Source: Heterostelium album PN500 (Eukaryota; Evosea; Eumycetozoa; Acytosteliales; Acytosteliaceae). Taken from it: DNA of 64,000 nucleotides. Below the pieces are notes generated by a model that was not told the origin of the DNA, made no database searches, and saw only the letters and a program-made list of their open reading frames with translations. This document shows positions 35,962 to 47,236 of the stretch, piece by piece. A program made the translations under genes and the position numbers. Within the stretch, counting starts at the first letter, position 1. Every line of letters starts with the position of its first letter. Location of the stretch: assembly GCF_000004825.1 (NCBI RefSeq), contig NW_008805063.1, forward strand, positions 744,857-808,856, in the 5' to 3' direction.

Positions 35962-37328
35962 TATTGAATATGTTAACTAATTTGTTATATTTGTTTTGTT
36001 TTATAAATATCATTTAGACTATATTCTTTAATTTTAGAGAGGTTAAATATTTAAAAGTACCATCGACAGTCACACAGGATAGAATATTCTATTTCAAGTT
36101 TCCGTTGTTGCAGCATCAGCACCAAGCGAAACCAAGCTTTTTCATATGGCCGCAGTACGACGATATTTTTAGAGATGAGCTGAATCTCTTGCGTATCAAC
36201 GAGATTGTTAATTCACAGAGATCGGAGCGCACCCAAGAAAAGATATCGTCGCTCGTCAAGATTATCTCTCAGAATATGTCGTCGTCGCCTCTGACACTGC
36301 CCCTACTGCAGCACATCCAACAACACCAAAAGATGATCAATAGCACCAGCACACCTCCACCAATGGCCAAGTTATTCTCCATTAAGACATCACAACTAGT
36401 AAATTCGAAGCTTGACACAAAGACACCACTTCCTGAAATCAAACTTAATCATTCCGCACTTCAACATAATAGAGAGATTAACTTTGTAAATAATAACAAT
36501 AATAATAATAATAATAATAACAGTAACAATAATAGTATATCAATCAATAATAATAATATTAATAACATTGTAAATAGTAATAATAATAATAACGATAAAA
36601 CATTTAAATCAGTTAGTGAAGATGGTTTGACATGGACGTTGAATCCACTACACGAGTCAAAGAAGACAACAGCGGAAATCAACAAGTTAGATGTGGAAAC
36701 TGAAGGTGATGATGTTTTTGTAGATGATGATGAGGTTGTTCATCCAGTTTCATCGGTGTCCTCTTCCTCTTCATCAACGATCGATCAAATACTTAAAGAA
36801 GAAGAGGATGATGGTAATGAAGAGGTGTTGAATAGTGACATTGTAATGGCTGACGACGATGATGATGAGGAAGAAACAACATTGGTTACAAATTCAACAA
36901 TTGTTGTCGACCAAAATGTTGATGTCGATGTCGAAGTTGTTAGTGGAAGCACCGGTGATAGCATTATAGCTGGTAGCAGTGAGGTTGGTGCTGACAATGA
37001 TAGCGGCGCTGATGTTCCTGTTTCTTTGTTTTTGGAAACCACGAAACTAAGTCTGTTCAAGCCGAATCCGCTAACGAGCATACCGATTCCCGATCCACTG
37101 ACAAGCATGCCAACAACAGCAATGCCGGCAAACAGCATAACAACAACAACTACCACTACGATAGTTCCAAGTCAAGAGATACAAAATGCCTATGACAACA
37201 CAACCAAAGCGCCTGCCACAACCGCCCAAGCAGTGGCAAATGCCACTTCCACCACCACAACAGCAACCGCAGTCAACACACCCTCCACAATAGACAAAGA
37301 GATCGATCCTGATATAACCAATCTGTAA
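33912..37328 (+). CDS. Rpn10-type VWA and Rpn13-type Pru domain fusion protein
   Basis: Five exons, 33912-33958, 34046-34537, 34643-35681, 35746-35898 and 36018-37328, all in frame, give 1013 residues. The short first exon supplies the first VWA strand: NNELLIVICIDNSDWMINGDY then SPNRWAAQ matches the proteasome subunit Rpn10 (VLVIDNSEYMRNGD...P.R...AQ). VWA spans about 5-190. Residues about 210-470 are Asn, Gln, Thr and Ala repeats. Residues about 525-640 match the Rpn13/ADRM1 Pru domain: LLEFPAGKC (LVEFRAGKM), ARGQLSLVKI, a Trp (IIW for HFCW), NFREVKYLKVP, DRIFYFKF and FFIW...RINEIVN. No UIM (the Rpn10 ubiquitin motif) and no clear DEUBAD follow; the rest is acidic and Thr-rich. Both parts belong to ubiquitin receptors of the 26S lid/base, so a proteasome-associated role is inferred. 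A standard separate psmD4 and adrm1 presumably exist elsewhere. Confidence 0.88.
35908..35962. repeat. (AAT)n microsatellite in intron 4 of the VWA-Pru gene
   Basis: About 17 AAT units just after the 5' splice site. Confidence 0.9.
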
Positions 37329-37431
37329 ATCATATAATATATAAAGACTAAAATTATAGTTCCATAATAAAATCACTTTTTGTATTATTACAACCCAAAA
37401 ATGTATTATTTGAAAAAAAAAAAAGATTTTA

Positions 37432-37451
37432 TTCGGAGGGGGAGCTCCGAA
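37432..37451. other. G/C-rich inverted repeat
   Basis: TTCGGAG and CTCCGAA form a perfect 7-bp stem around a GGGGAG loop, in otherwise A/T-rich DNA between the VWA-Pru stop and the F-box-like start. Possible 3'-end structure or protein site. Confidence 0.5.
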
Positions 37452-37547
37452 AAGACTCTTTATTTCGAGCCACTTTTAAAATTTATTATTTAAATAAATT
37501 TATAATTCCTTTTTTAATTTTAATATTTAATAAAGATACAACAAACT

Positions 37548-39238
37548 ATGAAAATTAGAACTAGAAACAGATCATATCTATACTCCAATTTTCAAGAAGA
37601 AGAACCAGACAATGAAATAATTATCAACATTGAAGGTATCGATTCCAATAATCAATTTTCATTGATAAACTTTAATAGGATTTTTAATCTCTATTATAAG
37701 TGTTTGGAGAATAGTGATGACCAAACGAGATCACAATGTGTAAGGTACTTTATAAAGTATTATGAATACAAGTTTCTACACTATATCGATGAAGAAGGTT
37801 TTACCAAATTCATTGTTGACGTATTCTTTGATCCTTCAATTAATGTATTCAACAACATGTCATTATATAATTGTGGTGATAATATTTCACTAATACAAGA
37901 TATTTACAAAAGAATTATTAATGATAAAAGAGTAACTATTTCTTAAATTCAATGATAAAAAAAAATTATTAATACTAATTTTTTTTAACAATCAAATCAA
38001 AGAAAATAAATAGTGATCAAATAAAGAATAGAATAGAAGTCTATCAAGAATGTTGTAATTTCAAATGTATTCCAGAACAATACTTGGATTTCAATTTTTA
38101 TGATTTCTACAACAGGTTATTAACAAATGATGACACCAATATCAATGAAAATCAAAATACTATCGTTAATCAAAATGAATTAGAGAAGAACGACGACGAC
38201 GACAACAACAACAACAACAATAGCAACAATAACTACGACAACAGCAACGAAGAAAATTACACTGCTCTTGTCAAATCATTCATTCTACCAGAAATATTGT
38301 TGGAAAGAATCATTTCATTTTTGCTACAAGGAGGAAATTTTGAAACAAAAGAGGTTGAAGGATATATTACAATGATAGTGAGTATATTTTGAATATTGCA
38401 ATGGTTTCCAAACAATTCTTTAAGCTTTCATCAAAGAAGTATCTCTAATAGCTATTATAATATTACAAGACACATCAATCTCGAAAGTAAATATTCATTG
38501 ATCAAATCACCGCCATTGTTTTTTGATTATGAATCGATCAATTTCTTCAAATACGGTGAAAGTACCGAGCGAACAAATCAAATGTTTTCAAGAGTTCAAG
38601 TATTTCACATTAAATCTGATGAATACGATAGTAATACTAATGATGGTGTACGGAGACACTATTTCCGAGATAATAATAGCTTCTTCACTCAAGATGATGA
38701 ACACTATTATCGAGTGTCTATTTCAAAGAATCGATACTTGACACAACTTCCTCCGATGCCTCAACTCAAGCACATCTCTATCACTGACTACCATGGATAT
38801 ACTGGTAATTACAGTTCATTTTTGAAAAAGATCCTCGAGAGCACACCCAATGGAGATGGTCATGGAATCGAATCATTCTATATCAATATCGATAAGGATT
38901 GGAACGATTGTCCAGACTACAGTAACTTGAACTTTTTGTTACCACTGTTATCACTTCACTCGAAAACATTGAAATCTGTCGTGATCAGCTATGATGATAG
39001 TTGCAAATACGGTGATGTAATTACACTATTGGAGATTCTAAAAGAAACGCTTTCGACAATGAAACAATATAATTACTCATTCATTATGTATGGTAACTTT
39101 AGAATGTTAAAAGAACAATGCAATAATGAAGTCGATTTGGAGGTATATCGATATCTACTTAATCAAAAAAAGATTTCAAACAAATTTGATTATGGTTTAG
39201 ATCAATATGATGAAGATGACCTTAATGATATAATCTAA
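37548..39238 (+). CDS. F-box-like protein, reading frame disturbed
   Basis: Exon 1 is 37548-37933; a GTAACT intron to an AAG acceptor at about 38027 joins, in phase 0, a second open frame running to 38392. After an Asn-rich stretch it has the F-box start LPEILLERIISFLLQGGNF. The same frame resumes after a TGA at 38390-38392 and stays open to 39238 (NITRHINLESKYSL, then a Leu/Pro segment LTQLPPMPQLKHISITDY and an acidic end). Between about 38380 and 38447 the plausible F-box continuation, NIAMVSKQFFKLSSKKYL, lies in another frame, and dropping one T near 38447 would join it to NSYYNITRH. So two small, mutually compensating shifts flank it. The gene may be a decaying paralogue, mis-assembled, or spliced in a way I cannot see. 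Such F-box families are large and fast-evolving in dictyostelids. Confidence 0.55.
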
Positions 39239-41857
39239 TCGAAACAAATAGTTTTTTAAATAATAAATGATCAAAAAAAAGTTGGTTTTTAAAAAAACAA
39301 ATTTTAATTTTTGTTTCATCTATTAAATTTATTTATAACTGTAGTTATAACAATGAATAAAATAGTGGTTGTAATAACTAATCGATAGATTATATTATCA
39401 TATCAAAAAACTTACAAAAAACAAAACTGATAGACAAGAAAAAACATAAATAATATACAAATGATAATGTATGTATCTTAAATCAAAATCTTTAAACATT
39501 GATATGTAACAAGATGTTTCATTCCATACTATTTATATGTTGTTGTTGTTTTTAAAGCAATTTTAACACTATACAAGATATTCACTATTTTGGTTCAAGA
39601 TTGTTTCATTTATATTAATAAAACTAAACATGTTGACATCAACAATAACTACTAATTAAATTTGACAATCAGAATTTGAAATTAAATGATTCTAAATTGT
39701 TATTTTTTAAATCATTCAAATAAATAGTAAATGTGTGTGTCTAAAGATAAAACTAGTTATTTTTTGCAATGTAATATACTTTTATATCTCGATGAAATTA
39801 AAGCGTAGTAATCAAATTTAAATCTTTTAAATAATGAGGTAATCAATCATAACATACCACATTGGGTATTAATTCATGCGTATCGATAATTATCTATTGA
39901 AACTAATATCAATAACCATCGGATGTGGTGATTGGGGGTAACGACTGTAGAAATATTAAGATATCATTCATATGAAAACAAGTTTGTGTGATTTTATTTT
40001 AGTTGATATAATGTTGATTGATGGTAATATAGATTACGTAAAATTTAAAAATATTTCAAAAAGATTAGTTTATTAAAATATAAAACAAAATTAATAACAA
40101 TCAATTATTATGATATGCAAAATGTTAATAGTTTCAGATATTTTCTTATTGTTCACCATTTAAATGACAGACGGTCAACAACGACAGAATAAAAAAAAAA
40201 AACAACAATAACACCTCATATGAATCATTCACACATTTTTATATAATGTTAATATTATAGTTAAAACACACACAACATTCGATGGTTTAAAAGGGTAAAA
40301 TGACACAAAAACTCAAGGAGTTGAATCAACTTTCTAACAACAAGTACTATTGTCTGCCCGACCTGCTAAAAATGTCATTCCAAAAGCCAAAAGATTGAAC
40401 CATATTGATTAAATATGTTTTCTTCTCATCTATTAATCAAAATACAACTTGCCACTAGTGGCTTGTTATATCAATATACTATAAATTATTTAAGTATCAA
40501 AATTTAGATATATTTATTTCAATCTAATGATAGTTTCTGATCAAAAACCAAACGAATCATTCAAAAACACCCCACTACATATAAAAATAAAGATTAAATA
40601 TAAAAATAAAAGAATAAACGATAGAAGGAGAGAAACAAAAGAATCAAGTGTTTGTGTTTTTGTGGTTATTCATATCATAACTAATTTTAGTTGGAATATT
40701 TTTTGGGGTAACAAAATCAAGAATTAAAGTTTGGGATTTTATTGTCGATGATATCAATAGTGTTATGTGTGTGTGTGTGTTGTTGTGTTTTGGATCAATC
40801 GGTGACGCTGATGTGGTTTTTTAACACACATCAATTTTAGAAAATCAAATAGATCGATAGATATTATCATATCATACATACATATACATATATATGATGT
40901 AAATTTAAATTTTATTATCTTTATCCATTATATCACGATGGATTGATTGATGTGAAGGTTTTTTTAATTGAGTTATTGATGGATTGATGGATGGCTTGGT
41001 TTGTGGTGTGTGTGGTTTTGACAAATCAAAAATAATTATCTAAAACTTATTAATTTTGTTTTATATTGTTTGTAGTACCTACTACTACTACTGTTTATTC
41101 TGTTTCTACAGCAGCTACAGTGTAGTGTTGCTGCCTGGAAAATTAGTTGACTGATAGCAGACTGACTGACTGAATTAGTGTCAGAATGAATGATGTTTTC
41201 CAGACTGACAGTAAAATTTACTGAAACATTTAAAAAGTGATTGACAGCCACAACTACTATCTTATTAAAGAGAAAGACAACAATCAACAATTAGTGATTT
41301 ATAAATCTTTCTAAATGACTACTTTGTGCTTCTGCTATTTTTTTTAATGAATTGTAAAACAACCACAAACAAATACTAATTAAAATAAAAGAAAATAACC
41401 ATTACAATTTAATCAATCAAACAATCAATCAATCAAACCAATCACTATTAATTATAACCAACCATTTTTAAACTTTATTTCTTTTACTACTACTCTTTTT
41501 TTTTTGTTTTTAAACTATTTATGGTCCAGTATAATCAATTATTCTATTTTTAATACTAGAATTGCTATTGTGTTTTTTTAAATTAGTACTGGATTTGGAT
41601 GAATACCAGTTTTGACTATTCTAGAATCATCTAAACAATAATAATCAGTAAATAATCTTTGTCTGTATGTAAGTTGTATATTTTTGCTAATATAATACAC
41701 CTTCTACTCTGATTCTAAATAATAAAAATTCTTAGTTGTTTAAATAATTTAAAAATAATAAAACATAGTTATATTGGATCGACAAAGAATACCAAAAAAA
41801 AAATAATAAATTAAAATTGTACCATACTAAATATAATAATAACTATATATATAAATA
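39239..41857. other. Long intergenic region
   Basis: 2.6 kb, A/T-rich, with one short coding-like frame (40300-40398), GT-repeat DNA near 40760-40785 and a mixed-composition patch with repeated CTACTA and GACTGACT words around 41080-41200. The open frame on the minus strand there has no ATG and is not convincing. It contains the promoter of the S28 peptidase gene. Confidence 0.4.
40300..40398 (+). CDS. Possible 32-codon small ORF
   Basis: ATG to TGA, reading MTQKLKELNQL and later YYCLPDLLKMSF. It stands out because its base composition and codon choice (AAG, CTG, CCC, GAC) look coding in the middle of very A/T-rich DNA. No family is recognised and no splice extension was found. It may be a relic of a longer gene. 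Confidence 0.22.
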   Translation: MTQKLKELNQLSNNKYYCLPDLLKMSFQKPKD

Positions 41858-43945
41858 ATGAAACTGTATTTAAATATATTTATATTTTTTATTATTTCAT
41901 TTTTATATAATAATGATAATATATTGATGGTTGGTGGTATGACACCACTCGATTATCTGCAACCATCGAGTTTTTATAGTTTCAGTCAGACTGTTGACCA
42001 TTTTAGCATTGGTCAAACACTGAAATTTCAACAAAGATATTGTTTAAATAGACAAAATGTTCCATACAATACTTATCCAACAAATGTATTTTGTAAGTAG
42101 AAAAAAAATTAATATTTGAAAAAATTTGTTTTAATTAATTTTTTAATTAGTGATTTTGGGTGGAGAGGGACCAATTGTTCCTGAAATGACAAGAAGAATG
42201 CCTTTCATTAGTGTGGCAAATGAATCAAAAGCATTGGTGATAGCTCTTGAATTAAGATATTATGGAAAAAGTATTCCAGTTCCTGATTTATCAACTGATA
42301 ATTTAATGTATCTTTCAACTGATCAAATGTAATTATCTCAATATATATTTATTATCATCTCACTTCTTGATATTAATATATATATATTTATTTTTTAGTC
42401 TTGAAGATATTGCTGAATTTCAAATTGAATTTTCAAGACAATTTGGTTTGACTGAGGCAAAATGGATTGTCATGGGTTGTTCTTATGCAGGTACTTTGGC
42501 TGCTTGGTATCGTATGAAATATCCACATATGGTAGGTGCTGCAATTTCATCGTCGGCACCATTGAAGGCTGTCACTAGATTCGATGCCTACGATAAAAAA
42601 GTTAGGGCTGCTCTTGGTCCAAAATGTTCTTCCGCTTTCAAATCATTGTTTGATCATATTGAATATGAATTAATGGAACTTAAGAATCAATCCATTAAGG
42701 ATGTATTTAGTTGCAACCGTTCAATTGATGATAGAATGTTCTTATTTATGTTATCTGAATCACTTAGTTATTCAGTACAATATAATTCAAAATTTAAATT
42801 ATTAGCAAATGTATGTTTAAAAAAAAAACAAACTCTTCAATCCAATAATATTTCTAATATTTTTTTTAAATAACTAAGATATGTCCACTATTTATTAAAC
42901 ATTCAAACAATATGAGTGCATTGTTAGATATGTTTATTGGATATATTAAAAATATGTTTTTGTTTCAAGGTGTAAGTTAAAATTTATCTCCTAAAAAAAG
43001 AAATCAAAATCATTTTCTAATTTGTATTAATTTTTAAATCTAGACAACCTGTGATGATTATAATATTTTCACATATGCAAATACTGAAATAGATTACTCT
43101 GGAACTAGACAATGGACATGGCAGATGTGTAGTGAATATGGTTGGTTCTTGGTTGCCTCTGAAAAGAATGTAACATTGAAGTCATCACTTCTCAATGAAA
43201 CCTGGTGGCAAAATGAAGTTTGTAGAATTTTATTTGGTAGACCAATGAAACCATTTGTAGAAAAAATTAATTTACTATATGGGTATGTAATTATTATTAT
43301 TATTTTAAAAAAACAAATAACATTGATTCTAATTATAAAAAAATTGTTATAATCTTTAGACCTGATAATATTAAACAATTATCAAGTGTTTTATATACTA
43401 ATGGAGATTTGGATCCATGGAGTACATTGTCGGTTTCAACTTCATGTGATGCTCCCATCTCTAATATCTTAAATATTGCCGGTGAAAGTCATTGCGCAAA
43501 CTGGTACGGAGAAACACAAGAAGACTCTTGGGATTTAAAGAATGCCAGGTTACTCGGGAATGCATTCCTACGTCAATTTATTAAATCCGATTGTAAGAGA
43601 GACCAGTGTGAGAGAAAAGGTGGTATCTGTTTGCCCAAGAAAGATACAGAGAGAACTGCATCATCAATGTGTGTCTTCCCAGATGTACGATGCTCTGGAA
43701 ACAACCGTTATTTCTCAAAGCTTGACTTGGACGACAATACCATCACCAACATAACCTATGTTGACCCAGCCGAAACAAACAACACTACCAACGATCCCAA
43801 TGGATTCGACAGCGATCCCCCAACGTCGTCAGCAGCTTCCGCCACATTTCAAATCAACGCAGGAGTAGACACCATTTTTTTTCCATTCCAATGTCCGACT
43901 TTCATAACTCTATTTTCGATCATTAGCTTAATACAACTAATATAA
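41858..43945 (+). CDS. S28 family serine carboxypeptidase (PRCP/DPP7-like)
   Basis: Secreted or lysosomal serine peptidase that cleaves after proline in this family. Six exons: 41858-42092, 42151-42328, 42399-42810, 42879-42971, 43044-43282, 43360-43945; 580 residues. The N-terminus is a signal peptide (KLYLNIFIFFIISFLY). Family blocks: QTVDHF, GGEGP, ALELRYYGKSIP, then the nucleophile in GCSYAGTLAAWY (Ser about 166), the Asp in TNGDLDPWS (about 402) and the His in GESHCANWYG (about 430): the triad is complete and in the S28 order. Several Cys and N-glycosylation sites (NQS, NRS, NVT, NET) fit a secretory protein. After the Cys-rich tail the C-terminus ends in a Ser/Thr/Asn stretch and a hydrophobic segment (FITLFSIISLIQLI), which suggests a GPI anchor signal; that is inference. 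Confidence 0.92.
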
Positions 43946-44019
43946 GACTACAAACATATAAAAATACAATACTACCATAATATTTATTAAAATTCAATCC
44001 CACAATACATTCCTGTTTT

Positions 44020-44198
44020 AAAGTGTTTTGAATTACAACACTTTTATCAAAAAATCATTGTAGTAGATGATTTCCTCTAGTTTCCGAACAACAACTTAGT
44101 TGTTATCATCATAAAAACATTACTATTCTGATATAATTCATAAGTATTATACTTATGGATATCAAAAAGCAAAGTTATTGAAACCCTTTCTTTTCAAT
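44020..44198. other. Run of five stem-loops between convergent genes
   Basis: Perfect inverted repeats follow each other: AAAGTGTT/AACACTTT (44020-44044), AAATCAT/ATGATTT (44052-44073), AACAAC/GTTGTT (44090-44104), TGATAT plus CATAAGTA paired with TACTTATG plus ATATCA (44129-44164, 14 base pairs in two helices around a TTA loop) and ATTGAAA/TTTCAAT (44177-44198). They lie in the 429-bp gap between the convergent S28 and C-CAP/SEC-C genes, so RNA 3'-end structures or a small structured RNA are both possible. Confidence 0.5.
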
Positions 44199-44374
44199 CA
44201 ATTCTCCAAACTCAAACTTTAATAATCCAAGAAATTGTAATCAATTAAATTAGGTTGGAGTAAAAAAATAAAGATTTTTAAATAAATATTAAAAGTTTCT
44301 TAAAAATTATATTATATTATTATTCTATATTATATTATTTATTTTATTTTTTATTTGTTTTTTTTAAAAAAGTT

Positions 44375-45379
44375 TTATGGTTTGTTTCCACAACACTTTT
44401 TGTATTTTTTACCGGAATTACATGGACAGGCATCGTTTCTACCGGTTTCCTTCTTGGCCATACCCAAAGTACCCAATGTGATACCGCTTTCCTTTAATCT
44501 AGATCTTACGTATTCTTCGGCTTTCTTTGCGTTGGCTTCAGAGTTGCTATCGAATTCACGTGCCTCTCTTTCGGTGGTTGGATAACCGTTGGACAAACGA
44601 ACGATCTGCTCTGTGATCAAATCACCCTTGACAATTCTAGTTGTGAACTGATCGACTGTGAAACTCAACTCTGTTCCTGGGTATTGTTGCTTCATCTGTT
44701 CGAAACCAGTCTGGTAGATGAAATCCTTCTCGTCGACGAATCTAAGTTTCATATCGTTGACACCACTCCATACCAACGAATGCAACGATGCTCTAGTATC
44801 AAAGTGAACATTCATTCTCGATGTCATATCGACTTGTAATGTCTTTACTTGATCATTTAAAATCTATATTATAATAAAACAAAACCAAAAAAACAAACAT
44901 ATTAATTAGTTTATAAACACAAACACAACTCTTTGTTATTCCTTTCTAAAAAAAGTAAATATACATACGTGAAGATTCAAATCAACAGTCTTCCATGCTT
45001 CGATTGTATTTGTGAAAATTCTACCTTTGAATGTGAATGTACATCTCTGGCATGCTTCAATGAGGATCTTAACGACTCTTGCTGAAATTGTGTAGTTACC
45101 GTCTTTGCAACCCTTGAAGTATACGGTTGCCTTTGGACTGACTGATTTATCTAATTCTTTGGTTACTTTATTCTCGTCTTTGACAAAGAAGACCTCTTGA
45201 TCTTTGGCACCGGAACCCAATTGAGCGTCGGCTTTCTTGTCTTCAATGTCAGTCTTGATAGAGGTAGCTTCTTGACCCTTTGGTTGTGGCAGCGAGTTGT
45301 TTACATCGGCAACTGTAGCGATTTGATCGGCTAACACTTCAGCCTCTGCTTTAGTTTTTGGTTGATTTGTATTTGACAT
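44375..45379 (-). CDS. C-CAP/cofactor C-like domain protein with C-terminal SEC-C motif
   Basis: Exons 45379-44969 and 44863-44375 join in phase 0 to 299 residues. Residues 1-80 are polar and charged. Residues about 85-185 look like the C-terminal beta-helix of cyclase-associated protein (actin-monomer recycling): KATVYFKGCKDGNYTI, the turn-strand rhythm CTFTFKGRIFTNTIEAWKTVDL, then QVDMTSRMNVHFDT. Then a helical region and, at the very end, GRNDACPCNSGKKYKKCCG, a complete SEC-C zinc-binding motif (CxCx8CC) like the tail of bacterial SecA. This pairing is unusual. Function is unknown; an actin or G-protein link via the CAP-like part is inference. Start at the first ATG of the frame. Confidence 0.82.
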
Positions 45380-46229
45380 TCTCTCTTATTGTTATAATGT
45401 TGTTTTGTTTTAATTAAATAAATATAATTTTACAAATTTTAAATATATATATATATATATGGTATATATGTGGGATTGTTGTGTATGTTTTGTGTATATG
45501 TACAGTGGGGGTATACTTTGTGTAAAAAAAATGAACTTTTTAAAAAAAAAAAAAATAAAGATTTTTTTATTTTAAGAAGATGAATGAAAAAAAATTACAA
45601 AAAAAAAATGACTTGTTTGGATTGATCATTGAAATTTGGTTTGAATTTATAGACCCAACAAACCGAAAATTTGGGTTCAAGAGTGATGGATGGGGGTAAA
45701 TAAATTAGTGGTTATTTCACTGAAAATTTGAAATTATTTTTATCATTAAATTGTTTGAAAATGATCAGAAGCAATTATTTAAAAATAATATTTATTTGTT
45801 TGTTTTTACAACTAACAAACTACGAAAAACTAATTAGATCGATTGATAATTGATATTACTACAATTTCTATGATTAGTATTAATATCTTTATAATAAATA
45901 TTTATATTATATTCAAGATAAATTTACTTGATTTTCTATTTGTAAGTCAAAGTTAACAAGTCAAAGTAATTTTCATTATAATTAGTATAATAAATAACAG
46001 ATCAAAACTCTTAATTACACTTGTGACAACATCAATTAATCTATTTTATTTAATAGTTCTTCAAATTGTTTCTAATAAAATCTAAAATTTGATTAGATTT
46101 TTTATTTTTATTTTTATTTTTTTTTGTTCCAAAAGGAAAACATAAATTTATTTTGTTTCCAAATCTTATGAATTAATTTAAATATACAATTAATTAATAA
46201 TTAATTAATAATAGAAATAGTTATAGAAA
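45380..46229. other. Intergenic between divergent genes, no gene seen
   Basis: 850 bp, A/T-rich with A-runs and an AT-dinucleotide stretch near 45440-45460. Should hold both promoters. Confidence 0.4.
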
Positions 46230-46568
46230 ATGAAAGTCAAAGTTAATACTAATAATATGGTATCGTTTGGATTGTTTTTGATATTTGTAGTTGTGCTATT
46301 AAATATATTGACAGAGGCCAATCTGATTATTTTACATTTGGTGAACAGTGACGTCAAAGGACTGGTAGTAGGAATACTTTTCGTTGCTCTTTTGTATACA
46401 CTTTCAGATGGAATTTCCTACCACAAATATACATTCCTCTTGACAGTGTTTGGTGGTATGGTTCTCGGATACTCATTGCATCCCACCAGACTATTGGACT
46501 TTGTTGATTCCATAGAGGTTGCATTCGGTCTAATCATTTTATATTTGGCCTACCATAACTCTGCGTAA
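46230..46568 (+). CDS. Small membrane protein, unknown function
   Basis: Intronless frame of 112 residues from an ATG preceded by an A-rich leader. Hydrophobicity suggests four membrane segments: VSFGLFLIFVVVLLNIL, GLVVGILFVALLYTL, FLLTVFGGMVLGYSL and VAFGLIILYLAYH. Polar turns (SDGISYHKY, HPTRLLDFVDS) separate them. I do not recognise the family. Codon use is consistent with a real gene. A coding-like island 150 bp downstream (46700-46807) could in principle be an alternative exon. Confidence 0.6.
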   Translation: MKVKVNTNNMVSFGLFLIFVVVLLNILTEANLIILHLVNSDVKGLVVGILFVALLYTLSDGISYHKYTFLLTVFGGMVLGYSLHPTRLLDFVDSIEVAFGLIILYLAYHNSA

Positions 46569-47236
46569 CTATCTACAATCTTATTCTATCATTATTGATT
46601 TATTTTCAAACAATATATCCATTAACTATATATATAATATAGTCAAAATCTAAAGTTAGGTTACATTATTCATTTGATTTGGATCTTGTCACATCATCAT
46701 CATGTCTCTTCATTCTTAGCAACCAAGTCACTATTTACCTTCAAAACACAAGTGTCCAGTATTCTTCCATCGTTCAGCTTGGTAGTCGACCTAGTAATCC
46801 TCTATAAATTACATTGTCATTAAAGAAATGATCATCCACCACTAGATGAATGAATGAATGGATCTATTGTATTATAATAACTAAATATACATATTCCTAA
46901 TTTTATAAATTTATTAAACAAAATCCCAAAAAAAATAAAATAAAAACAAACATTTTTTTTTTTTGGTTTTCAGAAAACAACACATCAATTAAAACTTTAA
47001 TTAAATTTATTTCATCAAACATTTACCTTATTAGATTGTACAATTTGATCACTACCAAATATAGAAATCTCTCTTAATTTTTATCTATTTTTATTACTTT
47101 TATTTATAAAAAAGAAAATATATACACTTTCTTTAGTTAATCAAAGTTGTTGTTTGATTTAATAATACCCAAAACAAATAAATTAGAGATAGATTAATAG
47201 GTAGAAGGATATATAGATATAGAATATAAATATAGA
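46569..47236. other. Intergenic with a coding-like island at 46700-46807
   Basis: Mostly A/T-rich. The island is less A/T-rich and open on both strands: on + after a TTCTTAG acceptor-like site (46720-46807, ending in TAA), and on - after a TTTATAG acceptor-like site (46801-46700, ending in TGA). Neither has an ATG, so it could be the last exon of a small gene whose 5' exon I could not place. Confidence 0.35.

Noticed and set aside
41036-41290. 84-codon minus-strand frame in the gap before the S28 peptidase
   Set aside because: No ATG start and low-complexity composition; no splice partner found.
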